From positions 496,001-560,000 of the forward strand of contig NZ_QYUK01000008.1 in NCBI RefSeq assembly GCF_003590945.1: DNA of 64,000 nt. The letters are read 5' to 3'. Below, one piece after another: positions 36,304 through 45,019 of the stretch (position 1 is its first letter; the number at the start of each line of letters is the position of its first letter). Made by a program: the position numbers and the translations under genes. The stretch is from Oleomonas cavernae. Lineage in GTDB: Bacteria > Pseudomonadota > Alphaproteobacteria > Zavarziniales > Zavarziniaceae. Under the pieces are notes generated by a model. The model searched no databases. It was not told the DNA's origin and saw nothing but the letters and a program-made list of their open reading frames with translations.

Positions 36304-37206
36304 CTATTCGGCAGGCTCGGCCATTTCGACGTCGCGCAGGAAACCCTGCAGCGCCTTGCGGTTCTTCGCGTTGTCCTGAAGGATGCCGCAGTTGTAGGGC
36401 ACCCGCTTGTCGGGCTCGCGGATCGCGACCATGGGATCCTCGCCATCGCGCACGTAACCCAGTGAGAAACAGCCGAGCTGATAGCCCATGACCTTGAGCA
36501 GGTCGTCGGGCAAGGTGCGGGCGATCTCGATCGGGGTGGTGAGGAACTGGTTCTCCTCCTGCCTTACCCAGCCCACGGCATAGGTGATGTTGATCGCCTG
36601 GCGCAGGCGGTCGGATTTGTTGGCACCGGCGCCGTGGAAAATCTTGCCGGTGTAGAACAGGGCCGAGCCGCGCTTCATCACCGCGGGCAGGGTGTCTTCC
36701 TGGGTGTATTTCTTGCGCTCGGACAGGTGGCTGCCCGGCACGACCCGGGTGGCCCCCATCTCTTCGGTGTAGTCGGTCATGGCCCAGAGCGTGTTGCACT
36801 GGATGTTGTAGTCGAGGGGGAAGGGGAAGAAGTCCCAGGCGACCTCGTCCTGGTGCAGCTTCTGCGCCGGCTCGCCCGGATGGACGCTGATGATCTGGGT
36901 CAGGTGGAGCTGGAAGGCCGATGCCTTCTCCAGCACGATGCCGGCGGCCCCCAGCACGGTGGAATTCATGACCAGCTCGCGCGCGGCCGGCGAGCGGGCG
37001 ATGAGCGCGCCCGTGCGCTTGGTCTTGAAGCCCAGCATGTTGTCGATGCCGAACATCGAATCGTTCACGTAGGGCCCCATCTCCTCGCCGATGCGGTCCA
37101 TCAGCGCGGTGGGGACCAGTTCGTCGACGATGACATAGCCGTCACGGTTGATGCAGGCCGCGACCTGTTCGGGCGTGGCATCGGCGGGGAGGTGATTGAG
37201 CGACAT
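36304..37206 (-). CDS. Phytanoyl-CoA dioxygenase family protein (operon copy 1)
   Basis: This 300-residue paralogue of the next gene has H118 and D120 (LHQDEVAWDF) and H191 (FHGAGANKSD) for iron. It is the first gene of the PhyH-PhyH-RidA-SDR operon. The TCCACC-N4-GGTGGA palindrome lies about 75 bp before its start. The substrate is unknown; the paralogue pair is clearly different from the PhyH protein at 3936. Confidence 0.86.
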   Translation of the reverse strand: MSLNHLPADATPEQVAACINRDGYVIVDELVPTALMDRIGEEMGPYVNDSMFGIDNMLGFKTKRTGALIARSPAARELVMNSTVLGAAGIVLEKASAFQLHLTQIISVHPGEPAQKLHQDEVAWDFFPFPLDYNIQCNTLWAMTDYTEEMGATRVVPGSHLSERKKYTQEDTLPAVMKRGSALFYTGKIFHGAGANKSDRLRQAINITYAVGWVRQEENQFLTTPIEIARTLPDDLLKVMGYQLGCFSLGYVRDGEDPMVAIREPDKRVPYNCGILQDNAKNRKALQGFLRDVEMAEPAE

Positions 37207-37277
37207 GGTTGACTCCCGTGCTTTCGGTGGGCCAATGATCTATGTAACCAATCATATTCCCAGCACGCGACCGCGCC

Positions 37278-37297
37278 CATCCACCTTCGGGTGGATG
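37278..37297. promoter_or_regulatory. TCCACC-N4-GGTGGA palindrome, putative operator
   Basis: CATCCACC-TTCG-GGTGGATG is a perfect inverted repeat directly after livM and about 75 bp before the first PhyH gene. The same 16-bp core occurs twice at 42185-42220. There is no U-tract on either strand, so an operator is more likely than a terminator. The cognate regulator is not known. Confidence 0.5.
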
Positions 37298-38362
37298 TCA
37301 CGAGGCGGGCTGGTCGGCGGCGAGCGCCGCGCCCTGCGCCTTGCGGGCACGGCGGTTGCGCAGGATATCCTCGAATTCGTCGTCGCCCAGGATGCCGTCG
37401 CGGCGCAAAGTCATGCACAGCACGATGACGGCGCCCAGGAAAAAACCGGTCAGGCCGAACATCGTGGGCAGCTTCTGCCCCAGGATGGTTGGGCCGTTCT
37501 CCAGGATGCGCGCCAGTTCCGAGCCCGCCGAGATCAGCGCGGTGCCGACGATGGTGCCCGAGACGCTGCGCATGCCGCCCAGGATCACCATGGCCATGAT
37601 CAGGAAGGTCTGGGTGAAGTAGTAGCTGTTGGGCCCGATCGTGCCGAGGTAGGTCGCATGCAGCATCCCGCCCAGGCCGACCAGCCCCGCGCTGATCACC
37701 CAGGCCCGATGGCGCAGCCTCTCGACCGGCACGCCCATGGCGCGGGCGGCCAGCAGGTTGTCGCTGGAGGCGCGAAGCTGAAGGCCGCCTTCCGAATCCC
37801 GGAACATCTTGGCGACGAAGATCGCCACCGCGCTGGCGGCCACGGCCCAGGGCAGGCTGGAAGCGACGGGAATGCCGTAGAGCGAGCGGGGCCCGCGCGT
37901 CAGGTCGATCCAGGCGTTGAACACGACATAGCTGACGACCAGCAGCGCCAGCGTCAGGATTTCCGCCGCCGCCCCGCCCAGGCGCTTCAGGACGAAGCCG
38001 AATGCCCAGGCGATCGACGTGGTGATCAGCAAGGCGGCGACCACCGCCGGCGCCACGTCGAGATGGATCTCCGGCAGGCCGAAGGGCGCGTCGGGGATCA
38101 GCGTCTTCTTCAGCGACAGCGGGATGGTGAGCAGGGCCACCGCATAGGCGGCGATGCCCATGAAACTGACATGGCCGAAGCTGACCACGCCCGAATTGCC
38201 CATGAAGACCTGCAGGCCGACGGCGATCGTCAGGTTCATGAAGAAGGCATAGGCGATGCGCACCTGGAAGGGTTCGGCGAAGAGCAGCACGATCGCGCCG
38301 AACAGCACCAGGAGCAGGATCGGCAAAGCGGCATTGACACTGGTACGCAGGAACAGACTCAT
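37298..38362 (-). CDS. Branched-chain-type ABC transporter permease LivM
   Basis: This 354-residue inner-membrane protein has about nine to ten hydrophobic segments and the LivM pattern FMNLTIAVGLQVFMGNSGVVSFGH near residue 42. It pairs with LivH to import an amino acid or amino-acid-like substrate. ATG 38362 overlaps the LivH stop (ATGA). The stop is followed at once by the palindrome at 37278. Confidence 0.9.
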   Translation of the reverse strand: MSLFLRTSVNAALPILLLVLFGAIVLLFAEPFQVRIAYAFFMNLTIAVGLQVFMGNSGVVSFGHVSFMGIAAYAVALLTIPLSLKKTLIPDAPFGLPEIHLDVAPAVVAALLITTSIAWAFGFVLKRLGGAAAEILTLALLVVSYVVFNAWIDLTRGPRSLYGIPVASSLPWAVAASAVAIFVAKMFRDSEGGLQLRASSDNLLAARAMGVPVERLRHRAWVISAGLVGLGGMLHATYLGTIGPNSYYFTQTFLIMAMVILGGMRSVSGTIVGTALISAGSELARILENGPTILGQKLPTMFGLTGFFLGAVIVLCMTLRRDGILGDDEFEDILRNRRARKAQGAALAADQPAS

Positions 38363-39258
38363 GCCTCTTTGTCTCCCAGTTCGACCTTGCGGCCCAGCAG
38401 GCCCTCGGGGAATACGACCAGCACCACCGCGACCGCGGTGAAGACGATGGCATCGCGGAAGGCCGTCACCTCCTGCGGCAGGAAGGCCTGCAGCATGACC
38501 TCGAAGACGCCCAGCGCCATGCCGCCCACCACCGCCCCCTGGAGCGACGTGAGACCGCCCAGGACGCAGGCGACGAAAGCCTTGAGCACGGGGACCGAGC
38601 CCATGAAGGGATCGATCGCGCCGCGCCGGCTGATGATGAAGACGGCGGCGAGGCCGGCCAGGAAGCCCGACAGGACGAAGGCCGCCTGAATCACCGAGTT
38701 GGCCTTGATGCCCATCAGGCGCACGGCGATGAAATCCTTGGAGGCGGCGCGCATGGCCATGCCCACCGTGGTCTTCTTCAGCACGAACAGCAGGGCGCCG
38801 ATGGCGATCGCCGTGACCAGCGTCTCGAGGATCTGCAGAACAGGCAGGCGATAGGAACCGACCTCGACCATCGACGACAGCCAGCCGGGCGTCTCGACCG
38901 GCTTGGGCCGCGTGGCGACGAAGATGATGAAGGCGTTCTGCACCACAATGCTGACGCCGAAGGCCGTCAATATGCCCGTATTGGTCGAGGCATTCCGGAT
39001 GTAGCGGAAGGCCACCTTCTCGAACACCACGGCAGCCACCATGGCGCCCGCGATGGCGATCGGCAGGGCGAGCCAGGGCGACGGCAGGAAGACGGAGGCG
39101 GTAAAGAAGATCGCATAGCCGCCGACGGTGATCAGCTCGCCATGGGCGAAGTTCACCAGGCCGATGATGCTGAAGACGATCGCCAGCCCCAGGGCCAGCA
39201 GCGCATATTCGCTGCCGACGCTGAGCGCGTTGATGACCTGCTGGACGAAATACTCCAT
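38359..39258 (-). CDS. Branched-chain-type ABC transporter permease LivH
   Basis: This 299-residue permease starts MEYFVQQVINALSVGSEYALLALG and contains GLVNFAHGELITVGGY, typical of LivH. It forms the channel with LivM. It lies 30 bp after livF. Confidence 0.9.
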   Translation of the reverse strand: MEYFVQQVINALSVGSEYALLALGLAIVFSIIGLVNFAHGELITVGGYAIFFTASVFLPSPWLALPIAIAGAMVAAVVFEKVAFRYIRNASTNTGILTAFGVSIVVQNAFIIFVATRPKPVETPGWLSSMVEVGSYRLPVLQILETLVTAIAIGALLFVLKKTTVGMAMRAASKDFIAVRLMGIKANSVIQAAFVLSGFLAGLAAVFIISRRGAIDPFMGSVPVLKAFVACVLGGLTSLQGAVVGGMALGVFEVMLQAFLPQEVTAFRDAIVFTAVAVVLVVFPEGLLGRKVELGDKEA

Positions 39259-39288
39259 GCCACTCCCCCACTCACACGTGGACTGGCG

Positions 39289-40002
39289 TCAATGGACGCC
39301 GGCGCCCAGATAGGCTTCCATCAGGTCCTCGGACTCGGCCATCATCTTGGCCTCGCCCTCGTAGACGAGCTGGCCGCTGGCCAGGATGTAGCCCCGGTCG
39401 GCGATGCGCAGGGCCTCGGTCGCGTTCTGCTCGACCACCAGCATGGTGAGGCCGGTCTTGCGCAGCTCGACCATCAGGTCGAAGATGCGGTCGACGATGC
39501 GCGGGGCAAGGCCCAGCGACGGCTCGTCCAGCATCAGCATCTTGGGGCGCGACATCAGCGAGCGGGCGATGGCCAGCATCTGCTGCTCGCCGCCTGACAG
39601 GGTCTTGGCGGTCTGGCGATAGCGCTCGCCCAGGATGGGGAACATCTTGAGATACAGGTCGATATCGTCGGCGATGCCCGCCTTGTCCTTGCGGATCGCG
39701 GCACCCAGGCGAAGATTTTCGGCGACGGAGAGATCGGCGAAGACGCGGCGGCCTTCCGGCGTCAGGGTCAGGCCCATGGTCACCACCGCCTCGGCCGGCT
39801 TCTTGGTGATGTCGGTGCCGTCGAAGTTGATGGCGCCGGCGGCGACCGGCAGGATGCCCACGGCGGCCGAGACCAGGCTGCTCTTGCCCGCGCCGTTGGG
39901 GCCGAGAAGGGCGACGATCTCGCCCTTCCCGACCTTCAGGCTGACATTCCTGACGGCCTTCACCACGCCGTATTGGACGACGATGTTGGAAAGCTCCAGC
40001 AT
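39289..40002 (-). CDS. Branched-chain-type ABC transporter ATPase LivF
   Basis: This 237-residue ATPase has Walker A GPNGAGKSS (residues 34-42), signature LSGGEQQMLAIARSL and Walker B LMLDEPSLGLAP, as in LivF. Its ATG shares one base with the stop of the binding-protein gene (TGATG). Confidence 0.9.
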   Translation of the reverse strand: MLELSNIVVQYGVVKAVRNVSLKVGKGEIVALLGPNGAGKSSLVSAAVGILPVAAGAINFDGTDITKKPAEAVVTMGLTLTPEGRRVFADLSVAENLRLGAAIRKDKAGIADDIDLYLKMFPILGERYRQTAKTLSGGEQQMLAIARSLMSRPKMLMLDEPSLGLAPRIVDRIFDLMVELRKTGLTMLVVEQNATEALRIADRGYILASGQLVYEGEAKMMAESEDLMEAYLGAGVH

Positions 40003-41159
40003 CAGGGTGCGGGCACGTATTGCGGCAGGATGTGATCGACCAGGCTGAACGCCCCGTTCTTCACCTCGACGATCGCCATGCGCTTGATCGGCACGCCGCC
40101 ACGGTCCTTGAAGGTGATCTCGTCGGTGGTGATCCCCTTCATGTCGGTGATCTCCTTGATCGCCGCATTGACCGCCGCCGGTTCGGCCGAGCCCGCCTTC
40201 TCGATCGCGGTCTTGATGATCAGCACCCCCTCGCCCGCCAGGCCGAAGAAGATGTTCTGGATCTGGTAACCGCGCTTGGTGCAGTCGGCGTAGAATTCCT
40301 CGAGCGCACTGCCCGGGGTGGGGAAGCCGTGGGTGATGAACTTGATCGCGGAGGCCGAGTCGCCGGCGATCTTCAGGATGCCGGCGTCGTCATAGCCGTC
40401 GGTCCCCATGAAGACGATGCTGCCCAGGCCCGCCGCCTTGAACTGGCGCGGGAAGACGCCGCCGTCGGGCGTGATGAAGCCGCCGAAGATGACATCGGGC
40501 TTGGGATCCATGGCCTGGATTTCGGCGAGCTGGGCGCTGTAATCGGAAAGGCCCGTGTTGAAGTTGATCTTCTTCAGGACCTTGCCGCCCAGGTGCGTGA
40601 AGGCGTCGCCGAAATATTCAGGCAGGGCAAGGCCGTAACTACCGATATCGCGGGTGATCATCAGCACGGCATTCTTATAGCCCAGCTTGATCGCGTATTC
40701 GGCGGCGGCGGCGGCCGACAGGTTGTCGCCATAGGGCACGAGATAGGCATTCTCGGGCTGGGCGGCGGGGAACTGCACCTGGGTGGAGGCGACCGAAAGC
40801 ACGGGAATGCCCATGGGCGCCGCCAGGGCCGCGATGGGGATCGAGGTATCGTCGGACGGCGGCGACAGGATCGCGGTGGCCCCCAGGTCGATCAGTTCCT
40901 GGCCGGCGGCGGCGGACGCGATCGCATCGCTCTTCATGTCGCGGGCTTCCAGGCGCAGCTTGCGCCCCAGCACGCCGCCCTTCTCGTTGATCCGGTCGAT
41001 CTCGCACTTGGCGCCGTCGACGCTGTCATAGGGCGCGTAGAGGCCGGTGATGGCGGCGGCGTAACCGATGATGATATCGTCGGCGGCAGCGGCGTTGGTC
41101 GCCGGCAAGGCCGATGCGCCGAGCGCCACGGCCAGCGAGAGCGCGCATACCTTCTTCAT
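40002..41159 (-). CDS. Branched-chain-type periplasmic binding protein
   Basis: This 385-residue protein has a signal peptide (MKKVCALSLAVALGASALPA, cleavage near AAAADD) and the two-lobe LivJ-type fold (IIIGYAAAITGLYAPY, INEKGGVLGRKLRL). It captures the importer's substrate in the periplasm. The ligand may be any amino acid, amide or aromatic acid; the operon neighbours do not point to leucine. ATG 41159 follows AGAGGGG. It lies between livG and livF, an unusual but known arrangement. Confidence 0.88.
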   Translation of the reverse strand: MKKVCALSLAVALGASALPATNAAAADDIIIGYAAAITGLYAPYDSVDGAKCEIDRINEKGGVLGRKLRLEARDMKSDAIASAAAGQELIDLGATAILSPPSDDTSIPIAALAAPMGIPVLSVASTQVQFPAAQPENAYLVPYGDNLSAAAAAEYAIKLGYKNAVLMITRDIGSYGLALPEYFGDAFTHLGGKVLKKINFNTGLSDYSAQLAEIQAMDPKPDVIFGGFITPDGGVFPRQFKAAGLGSIVFMGTDGYDDAGILKIAGDSASAIKFITHGFPTPGSALEEFYADCTKRGYQIQNIFFGLAGEGVLIIKTAIEKAGSAEPAAVNAAIKEITDMKGITTDEITFKDRGGVPIKRMAIVEVKNGAFSLVDHILPQYVPAP

Positions 41160-41207
41160 TGGAACCCCTCTTCGAATAAAGCCCACAGAACCCCTGGAAA
41201 CCGGCCC

Positions 41208-42026
41208 CTACTTGCGGGCCTTGCGGCCCAGATAGATCTCGATCACCCGCTCGTCATGGCGCACCTCGTCGGGGATGCCGCTGACGATCACTTCCCCCAG
41301 ATGCATGACGTAGAGGTACTCGCTGACCTCCATGATGAATTTCAGGTCGTGGTCGATCACGATCACGCCGCAGCCGAAGCGGTCGCGGATCAACTGGACG
41401 GACCCGATGAGCGCCCGCGACTCCTGCTCGTTCATGCCGGCGGCCGGCTCGTCCAGCAGCACCACGCGGGGCGACAGGGCGACCGCGCGGGCGATCTCGA
41501 CCCGGCGCTGGTGGCCGTAGGGCAAGGTGCCGGCCTTGGCCTCGGCGATGCCGTCCAGGCCCAGGAGCTTCAGGATCTCGTCGACGCTGGGCGCCTTTTC
41601 CGCGCCCCTGGCGAGGCGCCGGCGGGTGATGCGCGCCACCTCGACGTTCTGGCGCACGGTCAGGCGCTTGAACAGGCGGATGTTCTGGAAGGTGCGGGCG
41701 ATGCCGGCTTCCGCACAGGCGGCGGGCGAGGTTGCGCTGACCACCTTGCCGTCGAGATAGACGGCGCCGCCGGTGGGGGTCAGCGTGCCGGAAATCAGGT
41801 TCATCAGCGTGGTCTTGCCGGCGCCGTTGGGCCCGATCAGGCCGACGATCTGGCCCACCCGGCATTCGAGCGAGACGTCGCGCACCGCATAGATGCCGCC
41901 GAACTGCTTGGTCAGGCCGTCGACCACGATGCCGGATGCCGCCGACGGCTCGGCCTCGGGCGGGCGCTCGGCCGGGGCCGAGACAGCCAGCATTTCCGCG
42001 ATATCCGCCTTCCGAAGTGCCTTCAC
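41208..42026 (-). CDS. Branched-chain-type ABC transporter ATPase LivG
   Basis: This 272-residue ATPase starts with GTG and carries an extra N-terminal segment of about 30 residues rich in Ala, Pro and Glu before the ATPase domain. It has Walker A GPNGAGKTT, ARTFQNIRLFKRLTVRQNV, an altered signature LPYGHQRRVEIARAV (in place of LSYGxQRR) and Walker B VVLLDEPAAGMN, with the LivG C-terminus. It is the first gene of the importer operon. Confidence 0.9.
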   Translation of the reverse strand: MKALRKADIAEMLAVSAPAERPPEAEPSAASGIVVDGLTKQFGGIYAVRDVSLECRVGQIVGLIGPNGAGKTTLMNLISGTLTPTGGAVYLDGKVVSATSPAACAEAGIARTFQNIRLFKRLTVRQNVEVARITRRRLARGAEKAPSVDEILKLLGLDGIAEAKAGTLPYGHQRRVEIARAVALSPRVVLLDEPAAGMNEQESRALIGSVQLIRDRFGCGVIVIDHDLKFIMEVSEYLYVMHLGEVIVSGIPDEVRHDERVIEIYLGRKARK

Positions 42027-42472
42027 CGCCTTGCCCTCGCCAGCCTGGAATTGCCAAAGTCCTGATTTTCAGACCAATAAGATCCCGCCATCAACCATCC
42101 GCACCGCAGACTTTGGTCGCATGGACCCGTCGGCCGGAATGCCTATTCCTCAAAAGAATGATTGATGACGGCTTGAATTGGCCATCCACCTTTCGGTGGA
42201 CCGCTCCACCAAAAGGTGGAAAGCCCTGGAAAGATAATGATTTCCCCGAAAATCGGCGCTGCTATTTTGAGAAGGCAATCGGCTTGTCCAGGCTGATTGA
42301 CATGGCTGGATCAGGAATTAGGGAAAATTCTGCACTGCCGCGACATGAATTGACGCGGCGCCGCGAAGTAAAACGGGCGGTCCCGTGACCGTACCTTTGC
42401 GGCGGCGGATGGTTCTTCCAAGACCGGCCCATCACAACCGGCTGCCCGCAGCCCGATCAAGGAGTGGCGATC
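42027..42472. promoter_or_regulatory. Divergent intergenic region livG/aminotransferase
   Basis: This 446-bp stretch holds no gene. It is lower in GC than its surroundings between about 42130 and 42310 and must carry promoters for both the liv operon and the aminotransferase. Its main feature is the pair of palindromes at 42185-42220. No reliable -35/-10 pair could be assigned. Confidence 0.6.
42185..42220. promoter_or_regulatory. Pair of TCCACC-N4-GGTGGA palindromes, putative tandem operator
   Basis: TCCACCTTTCGGTGGA (42185-42200) and TCCACCAAAAGGTGGA (42205-42220) are perfect 6-bp inverted repeats with different loops. Their centres are exactly 20 bp apart, two helical turns, as expected for two protein dimers on one DNA face. 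The same core is at 37280-37295. Confidence 0.6.
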
Positions 42473-43834
42473 ATGCTGACACCCGTGCTGAAGAACGATC
42501 TGGCTGCCCAGGCGATCGATCACTGCATTTTCCCGATCATCGATGCCGCCGAGGTGAAGCGCGACGGGCCGGCGATCGTCGCCTCGGGGACGGGCCTCAC
42601 CATCATCGACGGCGCCGGCAAGCCGCACCTGGACATGATCAGCGCCTATACGCGGGCGAACTCGCTGGGTTACGGCAACCAGGAAATCGCCCGGGCGATG
42701 TACGACCAGATGGTCAAGATGCATTATGCCGGCACGGTCTCGATCGTGACCGAGCCCATGGTCCAGCTGGCCCGCTCGCTGGCGGAACTCACCCCGGGCA
42801 AGCTGTCGCGCGCCTTCTTCGTCTCGGGCGGCTCGGAAGCGGTCGAATCGGCGGTGAAGATCGCCAAGCAATACCAGGTGGGCAGTGGCAAGAAGCCCCA
42901 TGCCTACAAGATCATTTCCCGCTGGAACGCCTATCACGGGGCGACGGCCGGGGCGATGGCGCTGACCAACCACCTGTCGGTCGCCAACACGCCCGACCCG
43001 GCCATGCCGGGGGTGAGCAAGATCCCGAACCCGAGTTGCTACCGCAACCCGTTCGGCATGGCCGAGGACGAGTATTTCGAGTTCTGCGCCAATTACCTGG
43101 AGCAGCAGATCCTGCACGAGGGGCCGGAACTGGTCGCCGCCTTCATCGGCGAGCCGGTGATGCAGGCCAACGGCACCCAGATCCCCTCCAAGGCCTATTG
43201 GCAGCGGGTGCGCGAGATCTGCAGCAAATACGGCGTCATGCTGATCATCGACGAGGTGATCTGCTGCTTCGGGCGCACCGGCGCCTGGTTCGCAACCGAG
43301 CATTTCGGCATCGAGCCCGACATCATGACCATGGCCAAGGCGCTGACCGCCGGCTATGCCCCCATGGGCGCGGTGATGACCACCGAGGCGATCGCCGATG
43401 CGATCCCCCATTTCCGCCATGTCCACACCTTCAGCGGCCATGCCGGCTGCGCCGCCGCCGCCAATGCGGTGATCGCGATCAAGAAGCGGGAAGGCCTGAT
43501 CGACAAGGCCTATGACAACGGCGTCTATTTCCTGGCCGCGCTCAAGGACAAGCTGACGGACCTGCCCAGCGTGGGCGACATCCGGGGGATCGGCCACTGG
43601 CACGCGGTCGATTTCACCAGCAACAAGAAGACCAAGGCCCTGCCCGAGCCCAGGATGGTCAAGGCCATCGCCGACAAGATGAAGTCCCTGGGCGTCCTGG
43701 TCGGCGCCGCGGGCACCGCCATCGAAGTGGCGCCCGGCCTGATCGCCACCAGGGAAGACTTCGACCGCACGGTGGACGCCTTCAAGGAAGCGATTGTCGC
43801 CATCGCCAAGGACTATGAGATCGCGGCTGCTTGA
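42473..43834 (+). CDS. Class III pyridoxal-phosphate aminotransferase
   Basis: This 453-residue enzyme is of the omega-amino-acid/diamine aminotransferase class. The PLP lysine is K289 in MAKALTAGYAPMGAV, D260 in LIIDEVICCFGRTG contacts the pyridine nitrogen, and FVSGGSEAVESAVK binds phosphate. It would move an amino group from an omega-amino acid or amine to a keto acid. ATG 42473 follows AAGGAG eight bases upstream; GTG 42464 would overlap that site. It is divergent from the liv importer, which may supply its substrate. Confidence 0.87.
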   Translation: MLTPVLKNDLAAQAIDHCIFPIIDAAEVKRDGPAIVASGTGLTIIDGAGKPHLDMISAYTRANSLGYGNQEIARAMYDQMVKMHYAGTVSIVTEPMVQLARSLAELTPGKLSRAFFVSGGSEAVESAVKIAKQYQVGSGKKPHAYKIISRWNAYHGATAGAMALTNHLSVANTPDPAMPGVSKIPNPSCYRNPFGMAEDEYFEFCANYLEQQILHEGPELVAAFIGEPVMQANGTQIPSKAYWQRVREICSKYGVMLIIDEVICCFGRTGAWFATEHFGIEPDIMTMAKALTAGYAPMGAVMTTEAIADAIPHFRHVHTFSGHAGCAAAANAVIAIKKREGLIDKAYDNGVYFLAALKDKLTDLPSVGDIRGIGHWHAVDFTSNKKTKALPEPRMVKAIADKMKSLGVLVGAAGTAIEVAPGLIATREDFDRTVDAFKEAIVAIAKDYEIAAA

Positions 43835-43895
43835 GCTTTGGCCCTGCCCCCTCCCCCGACCCCTCCGCCCTGAAGGGCAGAGGGGAGCTAAGTAG

Positions 43896-43919
43896 CCCTC
43901 TCCTCTCGAGAGGAGAGGG
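43896..43919. repeat. Perfect 24-bp palindrome (CCCTCTCC/GGAGAGGG family)
   Basis: The arms CCCTCTCCTCTC and GAGAGGAGAGGG meet with no loop. It lies between the aminotransferase and the PRISE-type gene, within a pyrimidine/purine-rich stretch. Related hairpins are at 48505-48528 and 60369-60393, so this is a dispersed intergenic repeat. It probably acts at mRNA ends. Confidence 0.65.
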
Positions 43920-43945
43920 TGGGGTGAGGAGGGGGGTTATGATGA

Positions 43946-45019
43946 ATGAGAGTGCGAATGAGCAATGAATCAGGCAAGGGCCGCAAGCGGGCGATCGTGT
44001 CCGGCGGCCTGGGGGTGATCGGGCGCAACCTGGTCGATCACCTGTCGGCGCACGACGACTGGGAGATCATCGCTCTGTCCAGGCGCAGCGCCGATTTTCC
44101 CTCGGCCGCGCGCTTCGTCCCCGTCGACCTGCTGGACGAGACGGCGGCGCGCCCGGTGCTGGCCGGCCTCGGCCCGGTCGACTACATCTTCCACGCGGCC
44201 TACCAGGAACATGCCCGGCCGGCGGACCAGGTGGCGGTCAACCTGGCCCTGCTGCGCAACCTGGTGACGGGGGTGGAGGCGGCCGGCCTTGCCCGCGTCG
44301 TGCTGTACGAGGGCGCCAAGTATTACGGCGTCCACCTGGGGCCCTTCACCACGCCGGCGCGCGAGGACGACCCGCGCCACATGCCGCCCAATTTCTACTA
44401 CGACCAGGAAGACTGGCTGGCCGAGAACAGCAAGGGCAAGGCCTGGGACTATTGCGTGCTGCGGCCCGACGTGGTCTGCGGCTTCGCGGTGGGCAGCCCG
44501 ATGAGCCTGATCATGGTGCTGGCCGTCTATGCCGCGATCTCCAGGGAATTGGGCCGGCCCCTGCGCTTTCCCGGCACGCCCGACTGCTATGGCCGCCTGG
44601 CCCAGGTGACCGATGCCGGGATCCTGGCTCGCGCCTCCACCTGGGCGGCGACGCAGGCACCGCCGAACCAGGCCTATAACGTGACCAACGGCGATCTGTT
44701 CCGCTGGTACCGGCTCTGGCCCAAGCTGGCGGCCATGTTCGACATGGCGGTGGGCGAACCGCAGACGATCCGCCTGATCGACTTCATGGCCGACAAGGCG
44801 CCGGTGTGGGACCGGGTGGTGGCGAAATATGGGCTCACCCCCATTCCCTACGAGCGGGCGGCGGCCTGGGGCTTCGGCGATTTCGTCTTCCGCTGCGATT
44901 TCGACGTGATCTCCAGCACCACCAAGATCCGCCAGGCGGGCTTTGCCGATATCGTCGACAGCGAGGACATGTTCGCCCGGATGTTCGCCGAACTGCGCCG
45001 GCGTCGGGTCATCCCCTGA
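43946..45019 (+). CDS. PRISE-type NAD(P)-dependent enone reductase (extended SDR)
   Basis: This 357-residue extended SDR has the cofactor motif SGGLGVIGRNLV (19-30). It carries the motifs of the progesterone 5-beta-reductase/iridoid synthase family: GAKYYGVHLGP with K125 (family: GSKHYVGP) and NFYYDQED with Y151/Y152, plus NVTNGDLFRW. The family reduces the C=C bond of enones using NADPH. This fits the CurA-like enone reductase nearby. The start is ATG 43946, with GGAGGGGGG upstream; ATG 43958 is also possible. It ends 11 bp inside the convergent GntR gene. Confidence 0.82.
   Translation: MRVRMSNESGKGRKRAIVSGGLGVIGRNLVDHLSAHDDWEIIALSRRSADFPSAARFVPVDLLDETAARPVLAGLGPVDYIFHAAYQEHARPADQVAVNLALLRNLVTGVEAAGLARVVLYEGAKYYGVHLGPFTTPAREDDPRHMPPNFYYDQEDWLAENSKGKAWDYCVLRPDVVCGFAVGSPMSLIMVLAVYAAISRELGRPLRFPGTPDCYGRLAQVTDAGILARASTWAATQAPPNQAYNVTNGDLFRWYRLWPKLAAMFDMAVGEPQTIRLIDFMADKAPVWDRVVAKYGLTPIPYERAAAWGFGDFVFRCDFDVISSTTKIRQAGFADIVDSEDMFARMFAELRRRRVIP

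Noticed and set aside
37278-37297. Intrinsic terminator of the liv operon
   Set aside because: No U-tract follows, and the same core with different loops recurs in a promoter region at 42185-42220, favouring an operator.
37298-39271. Single 657-codon frame that would fuse LivH region and LivM
   Set aside because: LivH is encoded in a different frame (38359-39258) with an ATGA junction; the upstream part of the long frame is a shadow of livH.
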